A stretch of 64,000 nt of DNA from Streptomyces candidus (GTDB taxonomy: Bacteria; Actinomycetota; Actinomycetes; Streptomycetales; Streptomycetaceae): contig NZ_JACHEM010000007.1 of NCBI RefSeq assembly GCF_014207445.1, positions 248,001 to 312,000 on the forward strand. The letters run 5' to 3'. Of this stretch, positions 15,874-27,800 are shown in pieces; position 1 is the first letter of the stretch, and each line of letters begins with the position of its first letter. The notes under the pieces were generated by a model. It was not told where the DNA came from. It made no database searches and saw only the letters and a program-made list of their open reading frames with translations. A program made the position numbers and the translations under genes.

Positions 15874-18800
15874 ATGGACAACGAACAGAAGCTCCGGGAC
15901 TACCTCAAGCTTGCTACCGCCGACCTGCGACGGACGCGGCAGCGGGTCAACGAGCTGGAGTCCGCGGCCCAGGAACCCATTGCCATCATCGGCATGACCT
16001 GCCGCTACCCCGGCGGCGTCAGCAGCCCGGAGGACCTCTGGCGCCTGGTCGAGGCCGGTGGGAACGGCATCTCGGAGTTCCCCACCGACCGCGGCTGGGA
16101 CACCGAGGCGCTCTCCGAGTCCAGCACCCGGTCCGGCGGTTTCCTCCACGACGCCCCCGACTTCGACGCGGACTTCTTCGGCATCTCGCCCCGAGAAGCC
16201 GTCGCCATGGACCCCCAGCAGCGCGTCGCGCTCGAATCAGCCTGGGAGGCATTCGAGCGCGCGGGCATCGACCCGACCTCGGTCAAGGGAAGCCAGACCG
16301 GTGTGTTCATGGGCGCGATGGCCCAGGACTACCGGGTCGGCCCCGCCGACGGCGCGGAAGGATTCCAGCTCACCGGCAACACCGGCAGTGTGCTGTCCGG
16401 ACGCATCTCCTACACCTTCGGCACGGTCGGCCCCGCCGTCACCGTCGACACCGCCTGCTCCTCCTCCCTGGTGGCCGTCCATCTCGCCAGCCAGGCGCTG
16501 CGCGCGGGCGAGTGCACCCTCGCCCTGGCCGGCGGTGTCACCGTCATGTCGAGCCCCGGCACCTTCATCGAGATGGGCCGGCAGGGCGGCCTCTCCGCCG
16601 ACGGGCGATGCCGCTCCTTCGGGGACACCGCCGACGGCACCGGGTGGGCCGAGGGCGTCGGCATCCTCGTGCTCGAACGGCTCTCCGACGCCCGGCGCAA
16701 CGGGCACGAGGTCCTCGCCGTCGTACGTGGCACCGCCGTCAATCAGGACGGCGCGTCGAACGGGCTCACCGCCCCCAACGGCCCCTCCCAGCAGGAGGTC
16801 ATCCAGCAGGCGCTGATCAACTCCCGGCTCTCCGCCACCGAGGTCGACGCCGTCGAGGCGCACGGCACCGGCACCACACTCGGTGACCCGGTCGAGGCGC
16901 AGGCTCTGCTCGCGACCTACGGCCAGGGACGCGACGAGGACCGGCCGCTGCTGCTGGGCTCCGTCAAGTCCAACATCAGCCACACCCAGGCCGCCGCCGG
17001 TGTCGCCGGTGTCATCAAGATGGTCATGGCGATGCGCCACGGAGTGCTGCCGCGGACCCTGCTGGCCGACGAACCCTCCTCGCACGTCGACTGGTCGCAG
17101 GGCGCGGTCCGCATCCTCGACGAGAACCGGCCGTGGCCCGAGACCGGCGCGCCCCGGCGGGCCGGCGTCTCCTCGTTCGGCATCAGCGGCACCAACGCGC
17201 ACACCATCGTCGAGCAGGCCCCGCCCGCCCCGGCGACCGAGAACGCCGACGCCGCAGCCCCCGAGGCCGACACCGTCGCGGACCGGGGCCCGGTTCCCCT
17301 GCTGGTGTCGGGACGGACCCGCGAGGCGCTGCGTGCCCAGGCCGCCGCACTGGTGGCCGCGCTGGAGTCCGAGCCCGCCACCAACCCCCTCGACCTCGCC
17401 TATTCGCTGGCCACCACCCGCGCCGGCTTCGAGCACCGCGCTGTCCTCCTGGCCGCCGACCGCGACACGGCGCTCGCCGGGCTGACCGCGCTGGCCGAGG
17501 ACCGCGAGACCGCCGAGCAGGTGCGCGGCGCCGCCCAGAGCGAGGGAAAGCTGGCGTTCCTCTTCACCGGCCAGGGCTCCCAGCGCCTCGGCGCCGGCCG
17601 TGAACTGCACGCCGCCTTCCCGGTCTTCGCCGAGGCACTGGACGCCACCTTCGCCGCCCTCGACCCGCTGCTGGAGCGCCCGCTGCGCGAGGTGCTCTGG
17701 GGCGAGGACGCCGAGGCGCTGAACCGTACCGAGTACGCGCAGCCCGCGCTGTTCGCCGTCGAGGTCGCGCTCTACCGCCTGGTGGAGTCCTGGGGCGTCC
17801 GGCCCGACTACCTGACCGGCCACTCCATCGGCGAGATCACCGCCGCCCACGTCGCCGGAGTGCTCTCCCTGGGCGACGCCGCCGTGCTCGTCACCGCCCG
17901 CGGCCGCCTGATGCAGGCGCTGCCGGCGGGCGGCGCGATGACCGCCGTACAGGCCACCGAGGACGAGGTGGCCCCGCTGCTGGCGGGCCGCGAGGACACC
18001 GTGTCCGTCGCCGCGGTCAACGGCCCTCGCTCGCTCGTCCTCGCGGGCCAGGCGGACGCGGTCGCCGAGATCGCCGCCCGCCTGGAGGCCGAGGGCCGCA
18101 GAACCAAACGCCTCGCCGTCTCGCACGCCTTCCACTCACCGCTCATGGAACCGATGCTCGATGAGTTCCGCGCGGTCGTGTCGGGGCTGTCCCTCCAGGC
18201 CCCGCTGCTGCCGTTCGTCTCCAACCTCACCGGCGAGCCCGCCACCGTCGCACAGGTCACCTCCGCCGACTACTGGGTGGACCATGTCCGCCGAGCCGTG
18301 CGGTTCGCCGACGGCATCGGCTGGCTCACGGACCACGGCGTCACCACCTTCCTCGAACTCGGCCCCGACAGCGTCCTTTCCGCGATGACCCAGGACTGCC
18401 TGGACGCCGCCGACGCGGACGGGCACACCGCGCTGCCCACGCTCCGCGCCGGCCGCCCCGAGACCGACGCCCTCGCCGCCGCGCTGGCCGGGCTCCACGT
18501 GCGCGGCGCCGCCGTCCGCTGGGCGGAGTACTTCGCCGGCACCGGCGCGCGCCGCCACGACCTGCCCACCTACGCCTTCCAGCGCCGCAGGTACTGGCCC
18601 AAGGGCGGCGCCCAGAACCAGGCGGCCGACCTGCGCGCGGCCGGGCTCGGCGCGGCGCACCACCCGCTGCTCCCCGCCGCCGTGTCGCTCGCCGACTCCG
18701 ACGGCGTGCTGCTCACCGGCCGCCTCGCGCTCCAGTCCCACCCGTGGCTCGCCGACCACGCCGTGCGCGGCACCACGCTGCTCCCCGGCACCGCCTTCCT

Positions 18801-21800
18801 CGAACTCGCCGTCCGCGCGGGCGACGAGGTCGGCTGCGACCGGGTCGAGGAACTGACCCTGGCGGCGCCGCTGGTCCTGCCCGAGCAGGGCGGTATCCAG
18901 GTCCAGCTGTGGATCGGCAATCCCGACGACTCGGGCCGTCGTACGGTCGACGTCTACTCCCGGCCCGAGGAGAGCGACGAGAACGCCTGGACCCGGCACG
19001 CCACCGGTGTACTGGCCGTCGACGAGCAGACCGCTGAGCACGGCGCCGGATTCGACGCCACGCAGTGGCCCCCCGCCGGGGCTCTGCCGGTGGCCGTCGA
19101 GGGCATCTACGACCGGCTGGCCGCGGACGGCTTCGCCTACGGACCCGTCTTCCAGGGGCTGCGGGCCGCCTGGCGGCGTGACGGCGACGTCTACGCCGAG
19201 GTCGTGCTGCCCGAGGGCGGCGACGCAGGAGCGGACACGTTCGGTCTGCACCCCGCGCTGCTGGACGCCGCGCTGCACGCCGCTTCCTTCGTCGAACTCG
19301 GCGCGGAGAGCCGCGGCGGGCTGCCCTTCTCCTGGGAGGGCGTGTCGCTGCACGCCACCGGAGCCTCCGCACTGCGGGTGCGGCTGTCACCGGCCGGCGA
19401 GGACTCGCTCGCGATCCAGGTGGCCGACGCCTCCGGCGCGCCGGTGGCCTCCGTCGAGTCGCTGGTGCTGCGCGCGGTCGCCGCCGAGCAGCTCGACTCA
19501 GCCGCCACGGCCGCGCGCGACGCGCTGTTCGGCCTGGACTGGGTGTCCGTACGGCAGGGGGCGACCGCTCCCGAGTCCGTCGCCGTGGTCGGTCCCGACG
19601 CGTTCGGACTCGGCGAGCACGGGGCACTCACCGCCGCCGCGTACCGGGACCTGACGGAGCTGGCGGCGGCCGACGGGCCCGTGCCCGCCGTCGTCCTGGT
19701 GACCCTTGACGGCAGGACCGGCGCCGACGCGGCGCGGTCCGCTCACGCCCTGGCGGCCGACGCCCTGGCCTCGGTGCAGAGCTGGCTCGGCGACGAGCGT
19801 TTCACCACCTCACGGCTGGTCTTCGTGACACGGGGCGCGGTGGGTGGTTCGGATGTGGCGGCGGCCTCGGTGTGGGGTTTGGTGCGGTCGGCGCAGTCGG
19901 AGAATCCGGGTTGTTTCGGTCTGGTGGATCTGGATCCGGTGGGACCGGTCACGCTGCCTTTGATCGCGTTGAGTGCGGACGAGCCGCAGGTGATCGTGCG
20001 GGGCGGTGGTGTTCTGGTCGGTCGGCTGGTTCGCAGGGCGCCTGCGGACCAGGACGTGAGTCCGGTGTGGGGTGGTGATGGTCGTGTGCTGATCACTGGT
20101 GGTACGGGTGGTCTGGGTGCGGTGGTGGCCCGTCATCTGGTGACGGAGCACGGTGTGCGCCGTCTGTTGCTGGTCAGCCGTCGGGGCCTGGGCGCCGAGG
20201 GTGCCGAGGAGTTGGTGGGTGAGCTGTCGGAGCTGGGTGCCGAGGCGGTGGTCGAGGCGTGCGACGTGGCCGACCGCGACGCGCTCGTCGACCTGCTGGC
20301 ACGCCACAGCGTCTCGGCGGTGATCCACACGGCCGGTGTGCTGGACGACGGTGTGGTGGGCTCGCTGACGCCGGAGCGGCTGGAGACGGTCCTGCGGCCC
20401 AAGGCCGACGCGGCCTGGAACCTGCACGAACTGACCCAGGACCACGCCCTCTCCGCGTTCGTGGTCTTCTCCTCCGTCGCCGGGGTGATCGGCAGCGCCG
20501 GCCAGGCCAACTACGCGGCGGGCAACGCCTTCCTGGACGCGCTGATGGAGCGCCGCCGGGCCGAGGGCCTGCCGGGTCTGTCGCTCGCCTGGGGCCCGTG
20601 GGACCGTACCGGCGGCATGACGGGCACCCTGGCCGAGGCCGAGGCGGACCGGCACGCCCGTTCCGGTGTGCGGGCGCTGACGGCCGAGCAGGGCGTGGCG
20701 CTCTTCGACGCGGCCCAGACCACGCGGGAGCCGGTCGTCCTGCCCGTACGGCTGGACCTCCCGGTGCTCCGCGCGCAGGGTGAAGTCCCGCCGCTGCTGC
20801 GTTCGTTGATCCGCACCCGCACCCGCCGTGCCTCCGTCGCCGGATCGAGCACGGCCAGTGGCCTTGTGCAGAAGCTGAACCGGCTGGAGGCGGAGGAGCG
20901 CCTCGACCTGCTGCTGGACCTCGTGCGCGGCCAGACCGCCCTCGTCCTGGGGCACGCCGGTGGCGACGACATCGATGCCGGGCGTGCCTTCCGCGAGCTG
21001 GGCTTCGACTCGCTCACGGCGGTCGAGCTGCGCAACCGGCTCAACACCGTGACCGGGCTGCGGCTGCCCGCCACGCTGGTCTTCGACTACCCGACCGTGC
21101 GGAGCCTGGTCGGGTACATCCTCGAAGAACTGCTCGGTGCGGAGGTGGCCGTGGCGCCGCCCACGGCCGGGCGCACCGCGGCGGAGGCGGACGACCCGAT
21201 CGTGGTCGTCGGCATGAGCTGCCGCTATCCGGGCGGGGTGACCTCGCCCGAGGACCTGTGGCGCGTGGTCACCGAAGGCGCGGACGTCATATCCGGCTTC
21301 CCGACCAACCGTGGCTGGGACGTCGAAGGGCTCTACCACCCCGACCCCGACCACAAGGGCACGGCCTACACCCGCTCGGGCGGATTCCTGCACGACGCGG
21401 GCGAGTTCGACCCGGCCTTCTTCGGGATGAGCCCGCGCGAGGCGCTGGCGACCGACTCCCAGCAGCGCCTGCTGCTGGAGGCATCCTGGGAGGCCGTGGA
21501 GCGGGCCGGCATGGACCCGGTGTCGCTCAAGGGCAGCGCGACCGGCGTGTTCGCCGGTGTCATGTACAGCGACTACGGCGCGGTGCTGGCCGCCCCCGAG
21601 TTCGAGGGCTTCCGCGGTGGCGGCAGCTCGGCGAGCCTGGCGTCGGGCCGGGTGTCGTACACCTTGGGTCTTGAGGGTCCGGCGGTGACGGTGGACACGG
21701 CGTGTTCGTCGTCGCTGGTGGCGATGCACTGGGCGATGCAGGCGCTGCGCAGTGGTGAGTGCTCGCTGGCGCTGGCCGGTGGTGTGACGGTGATGTCGAC

Positions 21801-24800
21801 TCCGGCGGTGTTCGTGGACTTCGCCCGGCAGCGGGGTCTGTCGGCCGATGGCCGGTGCAAGGCGTTCTCCGAGTCGGCCGACGGTGTCGGCTGGTCGGAG
21901 GGTGTCGGCATGCTGGTGCTGGAGCGGCAGTCCGACGCGGTGCGCAACGGCCACGAGATCCTGGCCGTGGTACGCGGCTCGGCCGTCAACCAGGACGGTG
22001 CGTCCAACGGTCTGACCGCCCCCAACGGCCCTTCGCAGCAGCGGGTGATCCGTCAGGCGCTCGCCAGCGGCGGGTTGTCGGCCGGGGACGTGGATGTGGT
22101 CGAGGCGCACGGCACCGGTACGTCGCTGGGTGACCCGATCGAGGCGCAGGCGTTGCTGGCGACGTACGGGCGGGACCGTGACGAGGACCGGCCGTTGCTG
22201 CTGGGCTCGGTGAAGTCGAACATCGGCCACACGCAGGCCGCCGCCGGTGTCGCCGGCGTCATCAAGATGATCATGGCGATGCGGCACGGTGTGCTCCCGC
22301 AGACGCTGCACGTGGACGCTCCGTCCTCGCACGTGGACTGGTCCGCGGGCGCCGTGGAGCTGCTGACCGAGTCGACCCCCTGGCCCGAGACCGGCCGCCC
22401 CCGCCGCGCCGGCGTCTCGTCCTTCGGTATCAGCGGCACCAATGTCCACACCATCATCGAGCAGCCCCCGGCCCCCGCCGCCCCGGAGCGCACCGCCACC
22501 GGCCGTCCTCCCGGAATCACACCGTGGCTCCTCTCGGGCCGGACCCGCGCGGCCCTGCGCGGCCAGGCGGCACGCCTGCTCTCCTATGTGCAGGCGCATC
22601 CCGAACTCGACCCGGTGGACGCGGCGTTCTCCCTCGCCACCACGCGTACCCGGTTCGACCAGCGGGCCGCCGTGCTCGCCGGGGACCGCGCCGAACTGCT
22701 GCGTTCGCTCACCGCGCTGGCCACCGACCGCCCCGACGCCGGGGTGATCGAGGGCGAGGCGACCGGGCGCGGCCGGACCGCGATGCTCTTCACCGGCCAG
22801 GGCAGCCAGCGCGCCGCCATGGGACGTGAACTCTACGAGCGTCACCCGGTGTTCTCCGAAGCGCTCGACGCGGTGTTCGCCGAGCTGGACCCGCTGCTCG
22901 ACCGCCCGCTGCGCGAGGTGCTGTTCGCGGACGAGGGCACCGACGAGGCCGCCCTGCTGGACGCGACCGGCTGGACCCAGCCCGCGCTGTTCGCCGTCGA
23001 GGTCGCGCTGTTCCGTCTCGTACGGTCCTGGGGGATCAAGCCGGACTTCGTGGCGGGCCACTCCATCGGTGAGCTCGCGGCGGCCCACGCCGCGGGCGTC
23101 CTGTCGCTCGCCGACGCCTGCGCCCTGGTCGCGGCCCGCGCGAGCCTGATGCAGGCGCTGCCCACCGGTGGTGCGATGGTCGCCGTCCGGGCCACCGAGG
23201 ACGAGGTCACGCCGCTGCTGGCCGGCCGCGAGGACACCGTGTCGATCGCCGCGGTCAACGGACCGGAGTCGGTCGTCGTCTCCGGCGACGAGGACGCGGT
23301 CCTGGAGATCGCCGCCGCGTTCGACGAGCTCGGGCGCAAGACCAAACGGCTGCGGGTGAGCCATGCCTTCCACTCGCCGCGCATGGCCGGAATGCTCGAC
23401 GCGTTCCGCGCCGTCGTCGAAGGGCTCACCTTCCACGCGCCGCGCATCCCGCTGGTCTCCAACGTGACCGGCGCCCTCGCCACCGACGAGCAGGTGTGCT
23501 CGGCGGAGTACTGGGTCACCCACGTCAGCGACACTGTCCGCTTCGCCGACTGCGTCCGCACCCTGCGCGACGCCGGTACGACCACCTTCCTGGAACTGGG
23601 CCCCGACGGACCGCTGTCCGCCATGGCCCAGGACACCCTCGGCGACACGTACGACGCCGAACTCGTCCCGCTCTGCCGCGCCGACCGCGGCGAGGCGCTG
23701 GCCGTCACCACCGCGCTCGCCCGGCTCCAGGTTCAGGGTCTCCCCGTGGACTGGACGGCGTACTTCGCGGACAGCGGCGCCCGCCGCGTCGACCTGCCCA
23801 CCTACGCCTTCCAGCACGAGTACTACTGGCCGCAGCTGCCCGCCGCGGCCGTGGCCCCGGGCGACGCCGACCCGGCCGACCAGCGGCTGTGGGCCGCCGT
23901 GGAGCGCGGCGACGCCGACGAGCTGGCCGCCATCCTCGGCCTGGGCGAACAGGAGCACGACTCCCTCGGCTCCCTGCTGCCCGCCCTGACCTCCTGGCGG
24001 CGCGGCAAGCAGGAGCAGTCCCGGCTCGACTCGCTGCGCTACCGCGTCGAGTGGGCCCAGCTCAACACGTTCGCCGCCCCCGTCCTCGACGGCACCTGGC
24101 TGCTCGTCACCGGTGACGCCGAGGACGCCGGGGGTGCGGGCGAGCTTGTCGAGCAGCTGGCGGGCACCCTGAGCGCGCACGGCGCGCGGGTGCACCGCCT
24201 CGCCCTGGACCTCGCGTGCGCCGACCGGCAAGTGCTCGCCGCCCGGCTCGAAGCCACCGAAGGCTTCGACAGCGCGGCCAACGTGCTCTCCCTGCTCCCG
24301 CTGGACGAGCGCCCCGGTGAGACGTACACGCCGCTCAGCCACGGCCTCGCCCTGACGCTCGCGCTCGTCCAGGCCCTGCACGACACGGGATCCCACGGGC
24401 GGCTGTGGACGGCCACCCGCGGCGCGGTGTCCACCGGGTCCGCCGACCCCCTCACCCACCCCGCCCAGGCGGCGGCCTGGGGGCTCGGACGGACCGTGGC
24501 CCTGGAGCACCCCCGGCTCTGGGGCGGGCTCGTCGACCTGCCCGAGGAGCTCGACGAGCGGACCGCGCAGCGGCTCGCGGGCGTCCTCGCCGTCAAGAAC
24601 GTTCCCGACGGCGAGGACCAGGTGGCGCTCCGCGTCGGCGGAGTCCTGGGCCGCCGTCTCGTCCGGCACACCGCCGACGCACTGCCCGGCGCCGCGGAGT
24701 TCAGCGCCCGGGGCACCGTGCTGGTGACCGGCGGCACCGGTGCCCTCGGCGCGGAGGTCGGCCGCTGGCTGGCCCGCTCCGGCGCCGAGAACCTCGTCCT

Positions 24801-27800
24801 CACCAGCAGGCGGGGACCCGACGCCCCCGGCGCCGACGCCCTGCGCGCCGAACTGGAGGAGCTGGGCGCCCGCGTCGAGATCGTCGCCTGCGACGCCGCC
24901 GACCGGGACGCGCTGGCCGCCGTGCTCGCCGCCGTCCCGGACGAGCTGCCCCTGACCGGCGTGGTGCACACCGCGGGCGTCGGCCAGTACGGACCCCTCG
25001 ACGGGCTGACCCCCGCCGAGTTCGCAGACCTCACCTCCGCGAAGCTCGCCGGGGCCGCACACCTCGACGCACTGCTCGGGGACCGTGAACTCGACCTGTT
25101 CGTCCTCTTCGGATCCATCGCCGGTGTCTGGGGCAGCGGCGGCCAGAGCGCCTACGGCGCCGCCAACGCCTACCTCGACGCCCTCGCCGAGCACCGGCGC
25201 GCCCGCGGACTGACCGCCACCTCCGTGGCCTGGGGCCCCTGGGCCGAAGCGGGTATGGCCACCGACGAAGCGGTCTCCGGCAACCTGAAGCGCCAGGGAC
25301 TCGGCTTCCTGGAGCCGGCCCTCGCGATGACCGAACTGCGGCGCGCCGTCGTCCGGGGCGACACCACCGTCACCGTGGCCGACGTCGACTGGGACCGCTA
25401 CGCACCGGTGTTCACCTCGGCGCGCCCCAGCGCGCTGCTCGACGGCCTGCCCGAGGTACGGGCGCTGGCCGACGCGGCAGGCGCGGCCGACACCGGCGAC
25501 ACCTCCGAGTTCGTCACACGGGTACGCGCCCTGTCCGAGCCCGAACAGATCCGGCACCTGTCCGACCTCGTCCGCAGCGAGGCCGCCGTCGTCCTCGGCC
25601 ACGGCTCCGCCGACAGCGTCGCGGAAGGACGCGCCTTCCGCGACATCGGCTTCGACTCGCTGACCGCCGTCGAGCTGCGCAAGCGACTGGCCGCCACCAC
25701 CGGCCTCACCCTGCCCAGCACCATGGTCTTCGACTACCCGACCCCGCTGGAGCTGGCGCAGTACCTTCTGGCCGAGATCCTCGGCGCCGTCCTCGACGTG
25801 GCCGGGCCGGTCGCCACCGGCGCCGCCGACGACGAACCCATCGCCATCATCGGGATGGGCTGCCGCTTCCCCGGCGGAGCCGATTCGCCCGAGCAGCTGT
25901 GGGACCTGGTCACCGACGGCGCGGACGCCGTGTCGGACTTCCCCGTCAACCGCGGCTGGGACGCCGAGGGACTCTTCGACCCCGACCCGGACCGGCCGGG
26001 CAAGACCTACTCCACCCTCGGCGGCTTCCTGCACGAGGCCGACGCGTTCGACCCGACGTTCTTCGGCATTTCGCCACGCGAGGCGCTGGTGATGGACCCC
26101 CAGCAGCGGCTGCTGCTGGAGACCACCTGGGAGACCTTCGAGCGCGCCGGGATCGACCCCGCCGCGGTCCGCGGAAGCCTCACCGGCACCTTCATCGGCT
26201 CCAGCTACCAGGACTACGGACTGGGCGCCGGCGACGGCGCCGAGGGCCACATGGTCACCGGCAGCATCCCCAGCGTCCTGTCCGGCCGCATCTCCTACGT
26301 CATGGGTCTCGAAGGCCCCGCCGTCACCGTCGACACCGCCTGCTCCTCGTCCCTGGTCGCGCTGCACCTGGCCTGCCAGTCGCTGCGCAACGGGGAGTCC
26401 ACGCTCGCCGTCGCGGGCGGCGCCACGATCATGACCACCCCCGCCCCCTTCATCGCCTTCAGCCGCCAGCGGGCCCTGGCCCAGGACGGCCGCTGCAAGG
26501 CGTTCTCCGACGAGGCGGACGGCATGACCCTCGCCGAGGGCGTCGGCATCCTGCTGGTCGAACGGCTCTCCGACGCCCGGCGCAACGGACACCCCGTCCT
26601 CGCGGTGATCCGCGGCTCGGCGATCAACCAGGACGGCGCGTCCAACGGCCTCACCGCCCCCAACGGGCCCGCCCAGCAGCGGGTGATGCGCCAGGCCTTG
26701 GCCAACGCCCGTCTGGCCCCCTCGGACATCGACGTGGTGGAGGCGCACGGAACCGGTACGCCACTGGGCGACCCGATCGAGGCGCAGGCCCTGCTCGCCA
26801 CCTACGGCAGGGACCGCGACCCGGAGCGCTCGCTGCTGCTCGGCTCGGTCAAGTCGAACATCGGCCACACCCAGTCCGCCGCCGGTGTCGCCAGTGTCAT
26901 CAAGATGGTCATGGCGCTGCGCCACGGCCTGCTGCCCAGGACCCTGCACGCCGACAACCCGTCCTCGCACGTGGACTGGGACTCCGGCTCCGTGCGGCTG
27001 CTGCACGAGGCCGTCGAGTGGCCGGAAACCGGCCGGCCCCGCCGCGCCGCCGTCTCCTCGTTCGGCATCAGCGGCACCAACGCCCACACCCTGATCGAAC
27101 AGGCGCCCCCCGCCGCCGAGCCCGAGGCGGCCCCCGCCGCCGAGCCCGTGCCGGTGGCCGGCGGCGTCGTACCGTGGACGGTCTCGGCGAAGACCGCCGC
27201 CGCGCTGCGCGCACAGGCGTCCCGGCTCGTGTCGCACCTGGAGACCGCGAGCCCCGCGCCACGCGCGCTCGACGTCGGCCACTCGCTCGTCTCCTCCCGC
27301 GCGGTCTTCGAACACCGTGCCGTGGTGGTCCCCATTGAGGACACCGACCCGATGGACGCCCTGCGCGCCGTCGCGGCCGACGGACCGTCCGCCGTGGTGG
27401 CCCGCGGGATCGCCGACGTCGAGGGCAGGACGGTGTTCGTCTTCCCCGGCCAGGGCTCCCAGTGGGTGGGCATGGGCGCCCGGCTGCTGACCGAGTCACC
27501 GGTCTTCGCCGAGCGGATCGCCGAATGCGCCGCGGCCATCGGCGAGTTCGTCGACTGGTCGCTCATCGACGTACTGCAGGGCAAGGAGGGCGCGCCCACC
27601 CTGGAGCGCGTCGACGTCGTGCAGCCCGCCTCGTTCGCGGTCATGGTGTCGCTGGCCGCCCTGTGGCGGTCCCGCGGCGTCGAACCCGCCGCCGTCGTCG
27701 GCCACTCGCAGGGCGAGATCGCCGCGGCCGTCGTCTCCGGCGCGCTGTCCCTCCAGGACGGCGCCCGGGTCGTGACGCTGCGCAGCCAGGCCATCGGCCG

